DNA of 64,000 nucleotides from positions 38,492 through 102,491 of IMG/VR virus record IMGVR_UViG_3300026544_000002; one strand, 5' to 3'. How positions within the stretch are numbered: the first letter of the stretch is position 1; every line of letters starts with the position of its first letter. Position numbers and translations under genes: made by a program. This stretch comes from a virus. Shown here in pieces: positions 25,369 to 35,281 of this stretch. The notes under the pieces were generated by a model. It made no database searches. It worked only from the letters and a program-made list of their open reading frames with translations, and was not told the origin of the DNA.

Positions 25369-26241
25369 TTATTTTTTGATTGCAGCAATTTTTGCATTCA
25401 GAGCAGCTCGTGCTTTAGCAGGATTGGTAGAATTTCTGGCAAGAGAAGCACCTTTTCGAAGTGAAGCAATACGAGCTCGCTGTGCTTGTTGTTTTGCTTT
25501 CGCCATACAAGCAGCTTTCTCTGCACCAGATTTACCTGCACACGCTTTGGCAGCTTTTGAGAAATAATTCTTGTATGCTTTATAAGCAATGAAACTAGCG
25601 GCAGCAACAAGGGCAGCAACACCAATAGTTTTTCCTGTTCCAGATGTGGCAAACTGTTTGATTTTACCCCATGCTTCTGAACCTGTGATACCGTTCTGTA
25701 TTCTTTTGAAAAAATTAGTGAAATTTTCTATTTTTTGTTCTTTAGCTACTTTTGCCATTTGTTTCTCAGTACCATCAAATTCACCAACACCTTGTTGTTT
25801 AGCAACTTCCCAAGAAGCAATTTTGTCTTTTTCTGCCGCAATTCTATCTTTCCCTTGTGCGAGATTAATATATTCACGATTCCGTCGTTCATCAGGTTCT
25901 ACTTCTTCACGAATAATATCCATTGAAGAAATATCACTTAATGTTCCAATTTCATTAATAAAATTTGCCATTGTATAATCTTCGCTTTCAACAAACATTT
26001 CTGGATTTGTCAAAACATTTTCTTTGATAATACTCATAAGAGCAGTTTCATAAAAAGTTTTGTCAAATTCTTCAGGGGCGGCTTTGCCAGTTACAGCATA
26101 TGAAATAATATCTGTATCAGAAGCAGATTCGATGAAAGAAACCATTTCTTCATCTTCACCAACTTGTTCAATTAATGCTTCCCGCATGAAAGCATAAAAA
26201 ATAGCACTATCTTTGATGTTTGTAGATTCATTAATAAACAT
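25369..26241 (-). CDS. Paralogous late membrane protein with CxGKxxxEKxxC motif, 290 aa
   Basis: The N-terminus has the family domain: DSAIFYAFMREALIEQ, then IESASDTDIISYAVTGK. A middle linker and a helix (TIGVAALVAAASFIAYKAY) precede NYFSKAAKACAGKSGAEKAAC and an Ala/Arg/Lys-rich tail (ARAALNAKIAAIKK). The architecture is a soluble N-domain, one membrane helix, a two-cysteine loop and a basic tail. The GC content is visibly higher than in flanking genes. A GAGGTG ribosome site supports the start. Role unknown, probably virion-associated. Confidence 0.65.
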   Translation of the reverse strand: MFINESTNIKDSAIFYAFMREALIEQVGEDEEMVSFIESASDTDIISYAVTGKAAPEEFDKTFYETALMSIIKENVLTNPEMFVESEDYTMANFINEIGTLSDISSMDIIREEVEPDERRNREYINLAQGKDRIAAEKDKIASWEVAKQQGVGEFDGTEKQMAKVAKEQKIENFTNFFKRIQNGITGSEAWGKIKQFATSGTGKTIGVAALVAAASFIAYKAYKNYFSKAAKACAGKSGAEKAACMAKAKQQAQRARIASLRKGASLARNSTNPAKARAALNAKIAAIKK

Positions 26242-26298
26242 TTTTATACACCTCGATTTAATTTTTATTTATAATTTATTTTTCGCAAAATAAAACAT

Positions 26299-27651
26299 TT
26301 ATGACATTTTTGCTTGTAGTTTTTGTCTACAAGCTGCTGGGTTACTGGTTTTGGAACATGCAGACATTGCTCTCTTGATGTTTGCTTTTTTGACACCCAA
26401 AGCTCCTTGTTTAGCTCTAGCCATACAAGCATCTTTTTCAGCACCGGATTTACCTGCACATGCTCTAGCAGCTTTCGAGAAATAATTCTTATATGCTTTA
26501 TAAGCAAGGAATGCGGAAGCACCAACCAATGCAGTTACACCAATTGCTTTTGCATGACCACCGGAATATTTATTTACAAATCCGGTGAAAGTAGACCAAG
26601 CTGTTCCTATATTATCACCAGCTTGTCGAATTTTGTCCATCAAACCACTACCACCTGTATCATCTAAATTACCTTTGTGATCGACGATACCAGGTCCAGT
26701 TTGTTGAGCCAAAGCAGCTGCTTCTTTTCGATCAGCTAAATCTTTCGCAGCTGCATGACCACGTTTTGCAGCTGCCACACCAGTATCACCACCAGCAGCT
26801 TTTCCACTTCCTTTTGCCGCTTTTGCCGCTTTTGCCGCTGCTGTAATTCTACGTTTTTCTGCATCATCTACAGCATTTTTGATAAGGGCATTTCTTCCGG
26901 CTGCTCTAGCGTTAGCAGTTACACCAGCACCAGGTCCATCGCCAGCTGCATCTCTAATTTTCATACGATCTGCTAAATCTTGTTTGGCTAATTGATTCAC
27001 TGATGCATGACGAGCATTTGTTGCTGCTTTTTCATTTTCGATACCAGGTCCAGATGCTTCTGCTGCATCACTAACTTTTGAACGATGTTTCAACTCACGT
27101 CTGGTTATTTCATTCTTAGCAGCATCTCTTGCTTTATTAGTCACACCTACACCAGGTCCGGTTTGTTGAGCATTATGTGCAGTTTTTACTCTATTATATT
27201 TATCTTTGACATAATTTTTACCTTGATTATATGTCATTTTAGCAGCACCAGCTAAATCGTTTCCAAATTTTTTCCAATCTTTTTCTTGTAAATTAGAAAA
27301 TTCTGTTATGATCGAAATCGAATCAGAATCAATTAAAGATAATCCACCAATTTCATTCATAAAATCTGCACATGAATATTCATCAGTAAAATCAAAATCA
27401 TTGACATTTTCAATCATATAATCTTTAAGATTTGACATAAGATAAGATTCGCCAAATACAGGATTATCATTAGGACATGATTTGCCATACATCGCCAATG
27501 ACAATACTTGTGCATCACTAGCTGATTCTTCTATATATTTAATAGATTCATTATCAGCATTATTTTCTTTCAATGATTCAATTAATGCATGTCTCATAAA
27601 ACCCATAAAAATAGCACTATCTGAAACATTGATATTTTCATTTATAAACAT
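26299..27651 (-). CDS. Paralogous late membrane protein with repeat linker, 450 aa
   Basis: Longest member of the family. It has the N-domain (DSAIFMGFMRHALIES, IEESASDAQVLSLAMYGK). A linker of four or more degenerate ~37-residue repeats follows, each carrying GPG and an Ala/Arg/Lys-rich helix (for example GPGVGVTNKARDAAKNE and GPGAGVTANARAAGRNA). The membrane helix AIGVTALVGASAFLAYKAY and NYFSKAARACAGKSGAEKDAC come next. The high Ala/Gly content and the basic linker could bind DNA or span a distance in the virion. Higher GC than surroundings. Function unknown. Confidence 0.65.
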   Translation of the reverse strand: MFINENINVSDSAIFMGFMRHALIESLKENNADNESIKYIEESASDAQVLSLAMYGKSCPNDNPVFGESYLMSNLKDYMIENVNDFDFTDEYSCADFMNEIGGLSLIDSDSISIITEFSNLQEKDWKKFGNDLAGAAKMTYNQGKNYVKDKYNRVKTAHNAQQTGPGVGVTNKARDAAKNEITRRELKHRSKVSDAAEASGPGIENEKAATNARHASVNQLAKQDLADRMKIRDAAGDGPGAGVTANARAAGRNALIKNAVDDAEKRRITAAAKAAKAAKGSGKAAGGDTGVAAAKRGHAAAKDLADRKEAAALAQQTGPGIVDHKGNLDDTGGSGLMDKIRQAGDNIGTAWSTFTGFVNKYSGGHAKAIGVTALVGASAFLAYKAYKNYFSKAARACAGKSGAEKDACMARAKQGALGVKKANIKRAMSACSKTSNPAACRQKLQAKMS

Positions 27652-27680
27652 TTTATTAATACCTCGTATAATTTTATATG

Positions 27681-28406
27681 TTAACCGTTAAATTTTTTCT
27701 TCATAGCAGTATTGAAATCAGATTTAATTGCACCAGTTGACAAACTAACTGCTTTTTCATGTACCCATTGTTCATGCCATACATAATCAACATTGAATTC
27801 GATTTCTGGTTCAATTTTACCAACATTTTCAACATCACTTGAAAATAAATCTTGTGGATCTTTTAATGGGAATACGCCAGCATAACATGCTGAATATTCA
27901 ACAGTAATTCCATCTGGTGCAGTAGTCCAATATAAAAGAGTACCAGCATATTCTTTTTTCGAATAACCTTTTCTTTCTTTTCCTGAAATCAGTTTACTGG
28001 ATACACCCGTTCTATAATCACGAATATTTTTTACCCATGTATGAAAAATCTGAGTAATTGGTAAACCAGAATATTCTAAGAATTTTATTGATACAGAATC
28101 ACCATAATCAATACTTCCAGGCACTGCCCATTTTGTACCACCCAAACCAGTGAATGATACTTTATTGAGAGTTCCACCTGGTGGTGTGACAGACAAACAA
28201 CTAGCAGCAAGCAAATCTGCACAATCACCTTCTGTTAATGTTCCACTGCTTCCTTCAATTTCAACCTTAGCAATTTTAGGAAGTTTCAACCAATGAATGT
28301 GATGATATCCAGTCACATATGGTTCGGCTATTCCTTCAACAGAACCACCATGATATCTAGTAGCTAGTTGATTTTTTACATTTGAAAATGAAAATTTCAT
28401 GCTCAT
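27681..28406 (-). CDS. Tail tube protein
   Basis: The 241-aa, beta-rich protein directly follows the sheath gene in transcription order, the usual position of the tail tube. The segment DSVSIKFLEYSGLPITQIFHTWVKNIRD matches the tube fold pattern in which a strand with FxE is followed by a helix with W. The tube forms the inner DNA channel and stacks as hexamers. SD AGAGG precedes the start. Confidence 0.75.
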   Translation of the reverse strand: MSMKFSFSNVKNQLATRYHGGSVEGIAEPYVTGYHHIHWLKLPKIAKVEIEGSSGTLTEGDCADLLAASCLSVTPPGGTLNKVSFTGLGGTKWAVPGSIDYGDSVSIKFLEYSGLPITQIFHTWVKNIRDYRTGVSSKLISGKERKGYSKKEYAGTLLYWTTAPDGITVEYSACYAGVFPLKDPQDLFSSDVENVGKIEPEIEFNVDYVWHEQWVHEKAVSLSTGAIKSDFNTAMKKKFNG

Positions 28407-28425
28407 GATAAATACCTCTAGATTT

Positions 28426-28463
28426 TTTCCCTTGATGATTATATTTCAAATCATCAAGGGAAA
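28426..28463 (-). terminator. Hairpin between sheath and tube genes
   Basis: Arms TTTCCCTTGATGATT and its reverse complement (15 bp) close an 8-base loop. It lies 7 bases after the sheath stop. On the - strand A residues, not T, follow, so it may be an mRNA-processing or partial terminator element that sets the ratio of sheath to tube transcript. Confidence 0.5.
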
Positions 28464-28469
28464 TATTAA

Positions 28470-30467
28470 TTATTTAATATAAAAATTTAATTCTATTTTC
28501 TCTACAACACGAGTTGGTTCTAAAGTAACATTCACATGAAAGCGTTTGCTTTTTCTTTCATAATCAGTGGCACCAACATCAACTGTATAAGAATACAATC
28601 CACGTTTACCAGCTACTTCTTCGAGAAATTCATTTATATCACCAGACACAGATGACCAAGTTTGTGCATCATTTTGTTCAAAGATATAAAAACGGCAATA
28701 TCTTTCTAATGCTTCTTTACAATATAATACTAGACGAACAATATTTAAATCTTGTAAAGCAGATGGTTTAGCTTGTGTAGTCAATTGACCCCATACGCTG
28801 TATCCAATATTGAATTTAACAATTGGATTTAGCTGACGAAGATACATTCGATCACGTTGTCCAAGAGTTGGATTATATCGTAATTCAGATATAGTATTAA
28901 TTGCACCCCGTTGAAAACCAGCAATTGCATACCAAATTTCAGCAACATTGTCATTTCTAGGAGCGAGATACGACATATGGAAAAGAGGAGATACCCAAAT
29001 ATCAGCACCAGTAAAACCATCATATACTTTATTATACCCTTCATAAAGAGCAGCTAAATAAGTATTATAAACATGATCAGAATTTCTTTTAGAAATTGCT
29101 TTACCATAATCTGAGTTGTCACCATTATCTAACATAGCAACACAGTCACGACGAAGGTCCACTAAACTAACAATTCCAGTTTTTACTCTTGTCGGATAAC
29201 CACAATCAAAAACCATTGTGAAGAAAATTCTTTCTCTGTCTTGAATCTGTGTATCAATAGAACCTTCATATCCTCTGAATAATAATTCTTCACATATACC
29301 AGGAGCTACTTTATGGTTAATATTATAAATATCACCATCTGAACCTTTTCGTAAAACTGGAGGTTCATCTCCTAAAAACGCATCTGACACATCTGATAAA
29401 TCCTTTTTGATGATATATTCTGGACTTGCGGTGGTCGAAAATACATCAATACTTCGCATATCGACAACACCATCATCATCAGTGTCTAATTCAACACTAA
29501 TCCATTCTTGTGAAGCAGTATCTAAATCACGATCATTAAATATATTGATAGTTTCGTTATCAACACCAGATGATGCACCAAGCCAACCATATAAGCGAAT
29601 ACCTCGTTCATCTATCATAGTTACTGAATAAATAGCATTTCCAGATTCGGCATGATTTTCCCAATCTATGAAATCTTGTTGACTATCTGTTAAAGTAGCA
29701 TTCCCGGGTGTCAGATCAACGGAAACATTTCCCATATTGTTATCATAATTTTTAACAACTAAATCATAACCTGGTGAAGTTTCACCATCAGGTGTTAAAT
29801 GATGACCTCTAAGAATATTTGAATACTTTTCAAGAATATCAGTGATAAAAATAGAATCACCAGAACGATCACGGGAATTGATATTCAAAGAAACTGTAAA
29901 TGATTCAACAATAGCAGATGTACCGTCTGCTTGTTTTTCATAAATATCTAAAACATATACACCTTCAAACATAGGATTAACATGTTTTGTCAATCGAACA
30001 GCAATCATGTTATAATAATCACCACGACCAATTGGATACAGAATCATAATTGGATATGTTGTACCATATTGTTCTAATTGAGATTCGATATCTATCATTT
30101 TTTCTAAACGATCTACACATGTCAATATAATATCCGCTGTGGTATCAATACCATCCCAAACAGCATCGATACGAATATTTGAATATGTAGCATTATCTGG
30201 TAATACACGCATAAACCATAATGAACCAGATTCTCCTAGAAAATTATATGCATTATACAAACCTTGTCCATATTCTTTACCAAAATCTGTAATACAAGGT
30301 TCACCCCATTCACGAATCAAATCATTTCGTGAAGAAACAAAAATTGCTTTATTATCCCTTCCCTTTTTAGTCAGGGCACAAATAAATCCTGTGGTAGCTG
30401 GAACTGCGGATACGTATGTTGAAAGATCAATGATTTTCGTATATACGCCCGGAGAAATATTACTCAT
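28470..30467 (-). CDS. Tail sheath protein
   Basis: The 665-aa protein begins MSNISPGVYTKIIDLSTYV, the typical sheath N-terminus. It has the C-terminal sheath subdomain (LNIVRLVLYCKEALERYCRFYIFEQND, then KRFHVNVTLEPTRVVEKIELNFYI). The sheath contracts to drive the tube through the cell envelope. Length agrees with T4-type sheaths (about 660 aa). Tube gene follows at once, with a hairpin between. TATTGGAG precedes the ATG. Confidence 0.95.
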   Translation of the reverse strand: MSNISPGVYTKIIDLSTYVSAVPATTGFICALTKKGRDNKAIFVSSRNDLIREWGEPCITDFGKEYGQGLYNAYNFLGESGSLWFMRVLPDNATYSNIRIDAVWDGIDTTADIILTCVDRLEKMIDIESQLEQYGTTYPIMILYPIGRGDYYNMIAVRLTKHVNPMFEGVYVLDIYEKQADGTSAIVESFTVSLNINSRDRSGDSIFITDILEKYSNILRGHHLTPDGETSPGYDLVVKNYDNNMGNVSVDLTPGNATLTDSQQDFIDWENHAESGNAIYSVTMIDERGIRLYGWLGASSGVDNETINIFNDRDLDTASQEWISVELDTDDDGVVDMRSIDVFSTTASPEYIIKKDLSDVSDAFLGDEPPVLRKGSDGDIYNINHKVAPGICEELLFRGYEGSIDTQIQDRERIFFTMVFDCGYPTRVKTGIVSLVDLRRDCVAMLDNGDNSDYGKAISKRNSDHVYNTYLAALYEGYNKVYDGFTGADIWVSPLFHMSYLAPRNDNVAEIWYAIAGFQRGAINTISELRYNPTLGQRDRMYLRQLNPIVKFNIGYSVWGQLTTQAKPSALQDLNIVRLVLYCKEALERYCRFYIFEQNDAQTWSSVSGDINEFLEEVAGKRGLYSYTVDVGATDYERKSKRFHVNVTLEPTRVVEKIELNFYIK

Positions 30468-30511
30468 ATTTAAACTCCAATATTTTTAAAAAATTTGTTT
30501 CTCTATGTGTT

Positions 30512-31177
30512 TTAGAAAAAAAGATACCAAACAAATAACAATTGTCTAGTAGATGTTTTAACAACAGGTGGAAATGTTACTCTTGAAAATAAATGAAAAT
30601 CCCCACTATAACCAGCAATAGGTCCTCCTTCACTTGTAAATAGACCAGCTTCGCTGATATGTTCATCAATGCAATCTCCTAAAGAAATTCTTGATGTTGA
30701 TTTGACAATTAACCATGAATTATTATTATAGGTATCTTGTTCGAATTCAATTGATTCAATAGGTTTTTTATAAAAAAATCCGCCTCGTGGATCAGCACAA
30801 TTTGGATCAATAGCACTTATTCCTACAGATATAGCTAAATCAGTATCAGTAGCAACAGGAGGAGATGGATTAAAAGGATCTCCTACATTCACACCACCAG
30901 AACCAACTCCTAGCCATGTGATAAATTCATCTTTAGTAGAAGCAGAAGCAGAATTATTAGTACCAAACATTCGTTGTGCGATTGTTTCTCTACCAACATA
31001 TACAACTAAATTGGATTTGGACAATAAATTTTCATTATTATTTTCATCAATTTCATATACTTCTACCCAACCCTGAGGTTTCCTTTCAATATTATTATTT
31101 TGTCCTACATTATCTTTTAAACAATTATCACCATAAGTATCTTTAGCAACAATCTTTATAGTATCTTCATTGTTCAT
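30512..31177 (-). CDS. Tail/baseplate-associated structural protein, 221 aa
   Basis: The start at 31177 is preferred because GAGG lies upstream of it. An ATG at 31195 overlaps that ribosome site. The C-terminal part (ISEAGLFTSEGG, then HLFSRVTFPPVVKTSTRQLLFVWYLFF) matches a pattern common in phage structural proteins, where an EAGLF turn is followed by strands ending in FxW-x-hydrophobic. The role is probably virion or baseplate. It is the first gene after the late promoter at 31213. Confidence 0.6.
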   Translation of the reverse strand: MNNEDTIKIVAKDTYGDNCLKDNVGQNNNIERKPQGWVEVYEIDENNNENLLSKSNLVVYVGRETIAQRMFGTNNSASASTKDEFITWLGVGSGGVNVGDPFNPSPPVATDTDLAISVGISAIDPNCADPRGGFFYKKPIESIEFEQDTYNNNSWLIVKSTSRISLGDCIDEHISEAGLFTSEGGPIAGYSGDFHLFSRVTFPPVVKTSTRQLLFVWYLFF

Positions 31178-31212
31178 TTTATATTTGTTCCTCATAAATT
31201 AAATTAAAATTT

Positions 31213-31232
31213 TCCCTCATTTATATGTTCTC
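31213..31232 (-). promoter_or_regulatory. Late promoter motif, TATAAATG variant
   Basis: On the - strand: GAGAACATATAAATGAGGGA. It shares GAACATA and the GA-G end with the other late motifs but carries TATAAATG, close to the T4 late box TATAAATA. It precedes the 221-aa, sheath and tube genes. Confidence 0.6.
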
Positions 31233-31248
31233 ATTTTACCAATAAAAA

Positions 31249-33246
31249 TTATTCTATAACCTGTATAAGACACAAATCGCTACCATATTGACCATCAAAA
31301 CACCCACCTTCATCGAAATTCATAAAATTACCAGATTGTGCAACAACAGATGTGATAGTTTCTCCTGCATTTTCAGGAGGAAAAAATTCAGGAGGTATAT
31401 TAATAACTTCTGTATCCACATATGCATCATGTTGGAAATCTGGATGTGAAGGATTTTCATAATCAGCTAAAACAGTAAAACCTTGTAAACAATTCAATGG
31501 TTCTTGTGGATGGTCTTCTATATATGTCATAAAAGAATTTTCTCTCCCATCACATGCACCACCTATATCATAAAAAGATCCACAATCATATGTATCTCTC
31601 GAATAAAAACTATCAGGAGTTAATTCTTCACACGTATCATTACAACACGGTTTGCTATTACACGTATCCCAATCAAGAGTGACTTCTACAATATGATCTT
31701 CTGGTGCATCTTCTACAATAACAGATTCAGTATTTCTATCATCTTCTACAAAAGCCATATCATATGCTAGTAATCTAGCATGATATGGTTTAAAGAAATC
31801 CAGTAATGGAGACATTATTCTTTTGAATTCTAATGTTCCAAATAATACAAAATTCAAATGAGGAAGTGCAATAGATAAATAACTACTTACCCATTTCATC
31901 AAATCTTCTAAAAGATTCCCAAGAACAATTGTTTCAGGATTTATATCATATAAATCATTTATTCTTTTAAATAATTCTGGATTTATTAATTCTAAAACTT
32001 TTCCAGCTACTTTTTCATTTTGAAGAAAATTAGTAGATGTCAATCGAGAAAATTTATCTAAAAAATATTCCTGATTATTTTTTATATCATCTCTTGTTAA
32101 AGGATAATTTTCTAAATATTCTTTAAAATCTTCTATTATATTAAGATATGATGCATCTGTTCCATCATAACAAAGAAAATTTTCTCCATGATCTCCTAAT
32201 TGCGAAGATGTATCCCATATAGGATTTGTTGGATGTTTTATATTTACTTCTGTTCCATAATATCGATAATACGTATAGACACATGATAAATATAATTCTA
32301 AAACAGAAGCGTCCATCGTACATGATTCTATATATAATTCTTTTGGAGGATCTACTTTTGTTGATAAAATTGATTGTGCCCATGCTTGATATTGATCTTG
32401 TACTCTTCTTGAAATGAATGTCATTAATTTGACATAATCATTTACATTTATAAAATGACGTAATGAAAAATATGGACTTTTTGTAGGAAGATGTAAACCA
32501 TTATTATTCTGACCATATACAATAGATTTTTCAGAAGTCAAATAATGAGGATCCCATTGTGTAACTTCATCATATGGAAGAATATCTGTTTGTGTTGAAT
32601 ACCATTTTCCAGTATAATCAGAAGAAGTAGAATGAAATTCCACTTTTTGTGTAGATCGTCTAACATATGTAAAATATTCAAGTAATTCTATATTAGGAAA
32701 ACCAAAATATGTTAATGTATTTAAAAGAGTTCTAGGAGAACCTTTTTGTTTATAAAGATTAACTAAATCATAATAAAAATTTACTTTATTATAATTAATA
32801 TCTAATCCATAATTAGATAATTGTGTCGAAAATAAAAATCCTTTAGATCGAAAAGCTTCATCTAAATGTTCATCGGGCATCCCATATAAATCAGATACAT
32901 TCTTCTGGACTGAAACCATTGTTTTTAATGCAGTGTACCAATCAATAACCAATTTCCTTATTTTGTTCCAATCTGATGTATTGAATGATAATTGATCAAT
33001 AGTTTTTTCGAACAAAATGTTCGAAGATGATAAATCTGATAATGAAGCTGTTATAACAGGTTTTCCTAATTTAGAACCTGTTGATAATTTGTCATATTCA
33101 TCTTTAACTAGCTGTTTTGTTATATCATCTAACATATCAAATTTAGTAGGATGAAATATATAATCCAATATTTCTTCACTATACTCTGATTCACCAAAAC
33201 TTTTTAGAAAATCAAATATTTTTTCGTAATCTTTTATTAACCACAT
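31249..33246 (-). CDS. Baseplate wedge protein with P2 gpI-like part, 665 aa
   Basis: The segment YDLVNLYKQKGSPRTLLNTLTYFG matches the gpI/wedge hallmark in which KGT/S-P precedes a helix and a glycine. Near the C-terminal third, LLDFFKPYHARLLAYDMAFV matches the family ending in which KPxHxRLL precedes a strand. The last ~120 residues are cysteine-rich (CNSKPCCNDTCEE; GGACDGRENS) and acidic, an unusual addition. Wedge proteins link the hub to the tail fibres. Neighbours are wedge, sheath and tube genes. Confidence 0.7.
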   Translation of the reverse strand: MWLIKDYEKIFDFLKSFGESEYSEEILDYIFHPTKFDMLDDITKQLVKDEYDKLSTGSKLGKPVITASLSDLSSSNILFEKTIDQLSFNTSDWNKIRKLVIDWYTALKTMVSVQKNVSDLYGMPDEHLDEAFRSKGFLFSTQLSNYGLDINYNKVNFYYDLVNLYKQKGSPRTLLNTLTYFGFPNIELLEYFTYVRRSTQKVEFHSTSSDYTGKWYSTQTDILPYDEVTQWDPHYLTSEKSIVYGQNNNGLHLPTKSPYFSLRHFINVNDYVKLMTFISRRVQDQYQAWAQSILSTKVDPPKELYIESCTMDASVLELYLSCVYTYYRYYGTEVNIKHPTNPIWDTSSQLGDHGENFLCYDGTDASYLNIIEDFKEYLENYPLTRDDIKNNQEYFLDKFSRLTSTNFLQNEKVAGKVLELINPELFKRINDLYDINPETIVLGNLLEDLMKWVSSYLSIALPHLNFVLFGTLEFKRIMSPLLDFFKPYHARLLAYDMAFVEDDRNTESVIVEDAPEDHIVEVTLDWDTCNSKPCCNDTCEELTPDSFYSRDTYDCGSFYDIGGACDGRENSFMTYIEDHPQEPLNCLQGFTVLADYENPSHPDFQHDAYVDTEVINIPPEFFPPENAGETITSVVAQSGNFMNFDEGGCFDGQYGSDLCLIQVIE

Positions 33247-33256
33247 ATGATATAAC

Positions 33257-34021
33257 CTATGATTCTACTAAATCAGATCCATTTTTAATTATTTGTTGAA
33301 ACACATTATCTATTACATATATTTCATACAAATGTTCAAACAAATTATTACTTAAATAATTTGTTCCATCCCATTGATAAAAGAGGAAATCTTTGTTAAC
33401 CATTAAATTTAAATACAAAAAAATTAATTTTGATAATGGAGAAATTAAAGTATTAAATGAAACACTCAATAACCATTTATGCTCATCAGGTAATAAAACT
33501 AAATTATTAGAAGGAACAGATTCTTGTTCATAAATAATGATTGCTGTTGAATCACATCGATAAATATTTAATGCATCCAACATTAAAAAATCATCTTCTT
33601 CTAAATTGAATATATTTGTTGAAGCAGTTGAATCTACACAACATTGTGATGAATTATGATTGATAGTGTTTAAAAAATCTGTTGATGTAGCATCACATGG
33701 AGTGTATACTAAATCAAAATTAGTTGAATCACAACATGGTAAATAATATTCGGTATGTGTATATACCATTAATCTATCTCTAATTGAAACAGGCCATGCT
33801 AATTTATCTTCTATTTTAGTATAACAATGTGTATAATTTGGATAATGCCAATCATCATCAAATAACATTCTTATAAAAGATCGACATTCAGCAAAATGCT
33901 CATTATATATCTCACCTGGTATCGGTACTTCATACCGATCCACCTGATTTGTTTTCAAGTATTTATTGAAGTATTTTTGCAAATCAGGAAACATTTTCGC
34001 TGAACCTGGGTATAATGCCAT
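33257..34021 (-). CDS. Cysteine-containing baseplate-associated protein, 254 aa
   Basis: Begins MALYPGSAKMFPDLQKYFNKYL after SD AAGGGA. It contains scattered cysteine pairs (PCCDST, QCCVDS) like the C-terminal part of the wedge protein next to it, suggesting the two proteins interact or share disulphide or metal chemistry. The position between wedge and other structural genes supports a baseplate role. No family is recognised. Confidence 0.55.
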   Translation of the reverse strand: MALYPGSAKMFPDLQKYFNKYLKTNQVDRYEVPIPGEIYNEHFAECRSFIRMLFDDDWHYPNYTHCYTKIEDKLAWPVSIRDRLMVYTHTEYYLPCCDSTNFDLVYTPCDATSTDFLNTINHNSSQCCVDSTASTNIFNLEEDDFLMLDALNIYRCDSTAIIIYEQESVPSNNLVLLPDEHKWLLSVSFNTLISPLSKLIFLYLNLMVNKDFLFYQWDGTNYLSNNLFEHLYEIYVIDNVFQQIIKNGSDLVES

Positions 34022-34027
34022 ATTTAA

Positions 34028-34174
34028 TTATCCCTTACGAGGTAAACATTCGACCACATATTGAACACCTTCATCTTCTGGTGATATATCTTCTTTTCCA
34101 GGTGGAACATTTAATGCTTCACCAGTTTTTCTTCCAAAAGCATCAAAGAAATATATATCTATATTAAATTTCAT
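34028..34174 (-). CDS. C-terminal part of a gene interrupted by an in-frame TGA, 48 aa from internal ATG
   Basis: The frame after the TGA at 34202-34204 stays open for 57 codons, to a TAA at 34028. It reads IERAFHTVGMKFNIDIYFFDAFGRKTG, like ordinary structural protein. Translation could restart at the ATG at 34172-34174, but no ribosome site precedes it. The reading frame is identical to that of the upstream 62-aa piece, so read-through or a recent nonsense mutation is more natural than two separate genes. Confidence 0.4.
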   Translation of the reverse strand: MKFNIDIYFFDAFGRKTGEALNVPPGKEDISPEDEGVQYVVECLPRKG

Positions 34175-34201
34175 ACCAACTGTATGAAATGCTCTTTCAA
34201 T

Positions 34202-34390
34202 TCACGTTACAAATGGAAAGATGTATGCCTTGTTATATGGTATTGAATCATAAACAGACAGTCCATCTTCCATTTCTTCGTATGTTTGAAAAGAATAAAC
34301 TTCTTTGAATTGTTTTAAGAATATATCTAAATCAGATACTTTCTGTGTTTGTTTTAAAAAAGCTTCAAATAATTTTGTTCTTTTTCTCAT
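34202..34390 (-). CDS. N-terminal part of a gene interrupted by an in-frame TGA, 62 aa
   Basis: The ATG follows a GAGG ribosome site. The protein reads MRKRTKLFEAFLKQTQ and ends YIFPFVT at TGA. The same frame continues beyond for 57 codons (see 34028-34174), giving a potential 120-residue protein. It lies in the wedge region and is probably a small baseplate or neck protein. Whether the short or the long form is made cannot be decided by eye. Confidence 0.5.
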   Translation of the reverse strand: MRKRTKLFEAFLKQTQKVSDLDIFLKQFKEVYSFQTYEEMEDGLSVYDSIPYNKAYIFPFVT

Positions 34391-34408
34391 CTATTTACCT
34401 CGTCTGAT

Positions 34409-35281
34409 CTATTTACTAAAACTTTTTTTAATTTTATTTATTTTATCTTGAATCATTTGTTTAAATTTATTTGGATCAGATGTTTTATTAGCCATTGATT
34501 TTGCTTTAGCTAATTGTTGTACTTGTGCATTTTTAGCTTTATTTGTATCACCAAATTTAGCTTTATATAATTTATATGCACCATATGCAGCGGCAGCGGC
34601 AGCGGCAACACCTACACCAACTTTTAGATTATGGGCATTATTTCCCATGAAAAAATCTTTAAAATGTTTAACAGCATTTTGAAAAGATGATTGTGCATTT
34701 CCGGTTTGATTTGCAATTTCTTCTCCGACATGCCCCATGTCAGATTTTTGTTTTTGTACTCTAACATGTGGTTTGTGTTTATGAGGGATTGGATCATCAA
34801 AACCACTCTTAGTATGGTTTATTTTTGTATTTTTTGTAGGATGAGGATTATCGAATCCCTTTGATGTTTGTTTATTTGCAATTTGATTCCCTACTTTTCC
34901 CATATCAGATTTATTTATTTGTTTCACTGGTTTTGCTTTAGGAGTAGGTTCATCTTCATCAGGAAAAAAATCATCTTCTCTTGAAACTGTTTCTTGTAAA
35001 TTTTCTTTTAAAATACTAAAAGAATTATTATTTGCATCAATATCTAATTTTAAATCACCTTCAAAAAACATTTCACTAAAAGCATGAGCAATTCCTTCTG
35101 TATATGCTTGTTTATCTTCATTTTCTGGAATAGTTTTTCCAATTAATGAAAGTGATAAAATATCACCATCTGAAAAGTTTTCAATTACATAATTTTTATC
35201 ACTTTCTGTCAATGATTCATTTAATTCATCTACTAAATTAGAACGTAATGAAGTAATGAAATATAAAGATTCTTTATTCAT
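34409..35281 (-). CDS. Paralogous late protein, divergent member, 290 aa
   Basis: Has the family N-domain (ESDKNYVIENFSDGDILSLSLIGK). A linker contains two copies of a SDMGxVGxxIANxxxxxGFDxP pattern. A helix GVGVAAAAAAAYGAYKLYK and a basic tail follow (ANKTSDPNKFKQMIQDKINKIKK). The two-cysteine motif of its relatives is missing, replaced by KAKFGDTNKAKN. It is between the endolysin and wedge genes in a late operon. Function unknown. Confidence 0.6.
   Translation of the reverse strand: MNKESLYFITSLRSNLVDELNESLTESDKNYVIENFSDGDILSLSLIGKTIPENEDKQAYTEGIAHAFSEMFFEGDLKLDIDANNNSFSILKENLQETVSREDDFFPDEDEPTPKAKPVKQINKSDMGKVGNQIANKQTSKGFDNPHPTKNTKINHTKSGFDDPIPHKHKPHVRVQKQKSDMGHVGEEIANQTGNAQSSFQNAVKHFKDFFMGNNAHNLKVGVGVAAAAAAAYGAYKLYKAKFGDTNKAKNAQVQQLAKAKSMANKTSDPNKFKQMIQDKINKIKKSFSK

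Noticed and set aside
25398-25652. Open frames on the strand opposite to, or out of frame with, the Ala-rich paralogs (25.3-27.0 kb)
   Set aside because: These are shadows of GC-richer coding sequences with repeated Ala/Lys codons, without ribosome sites or protein-like composition.
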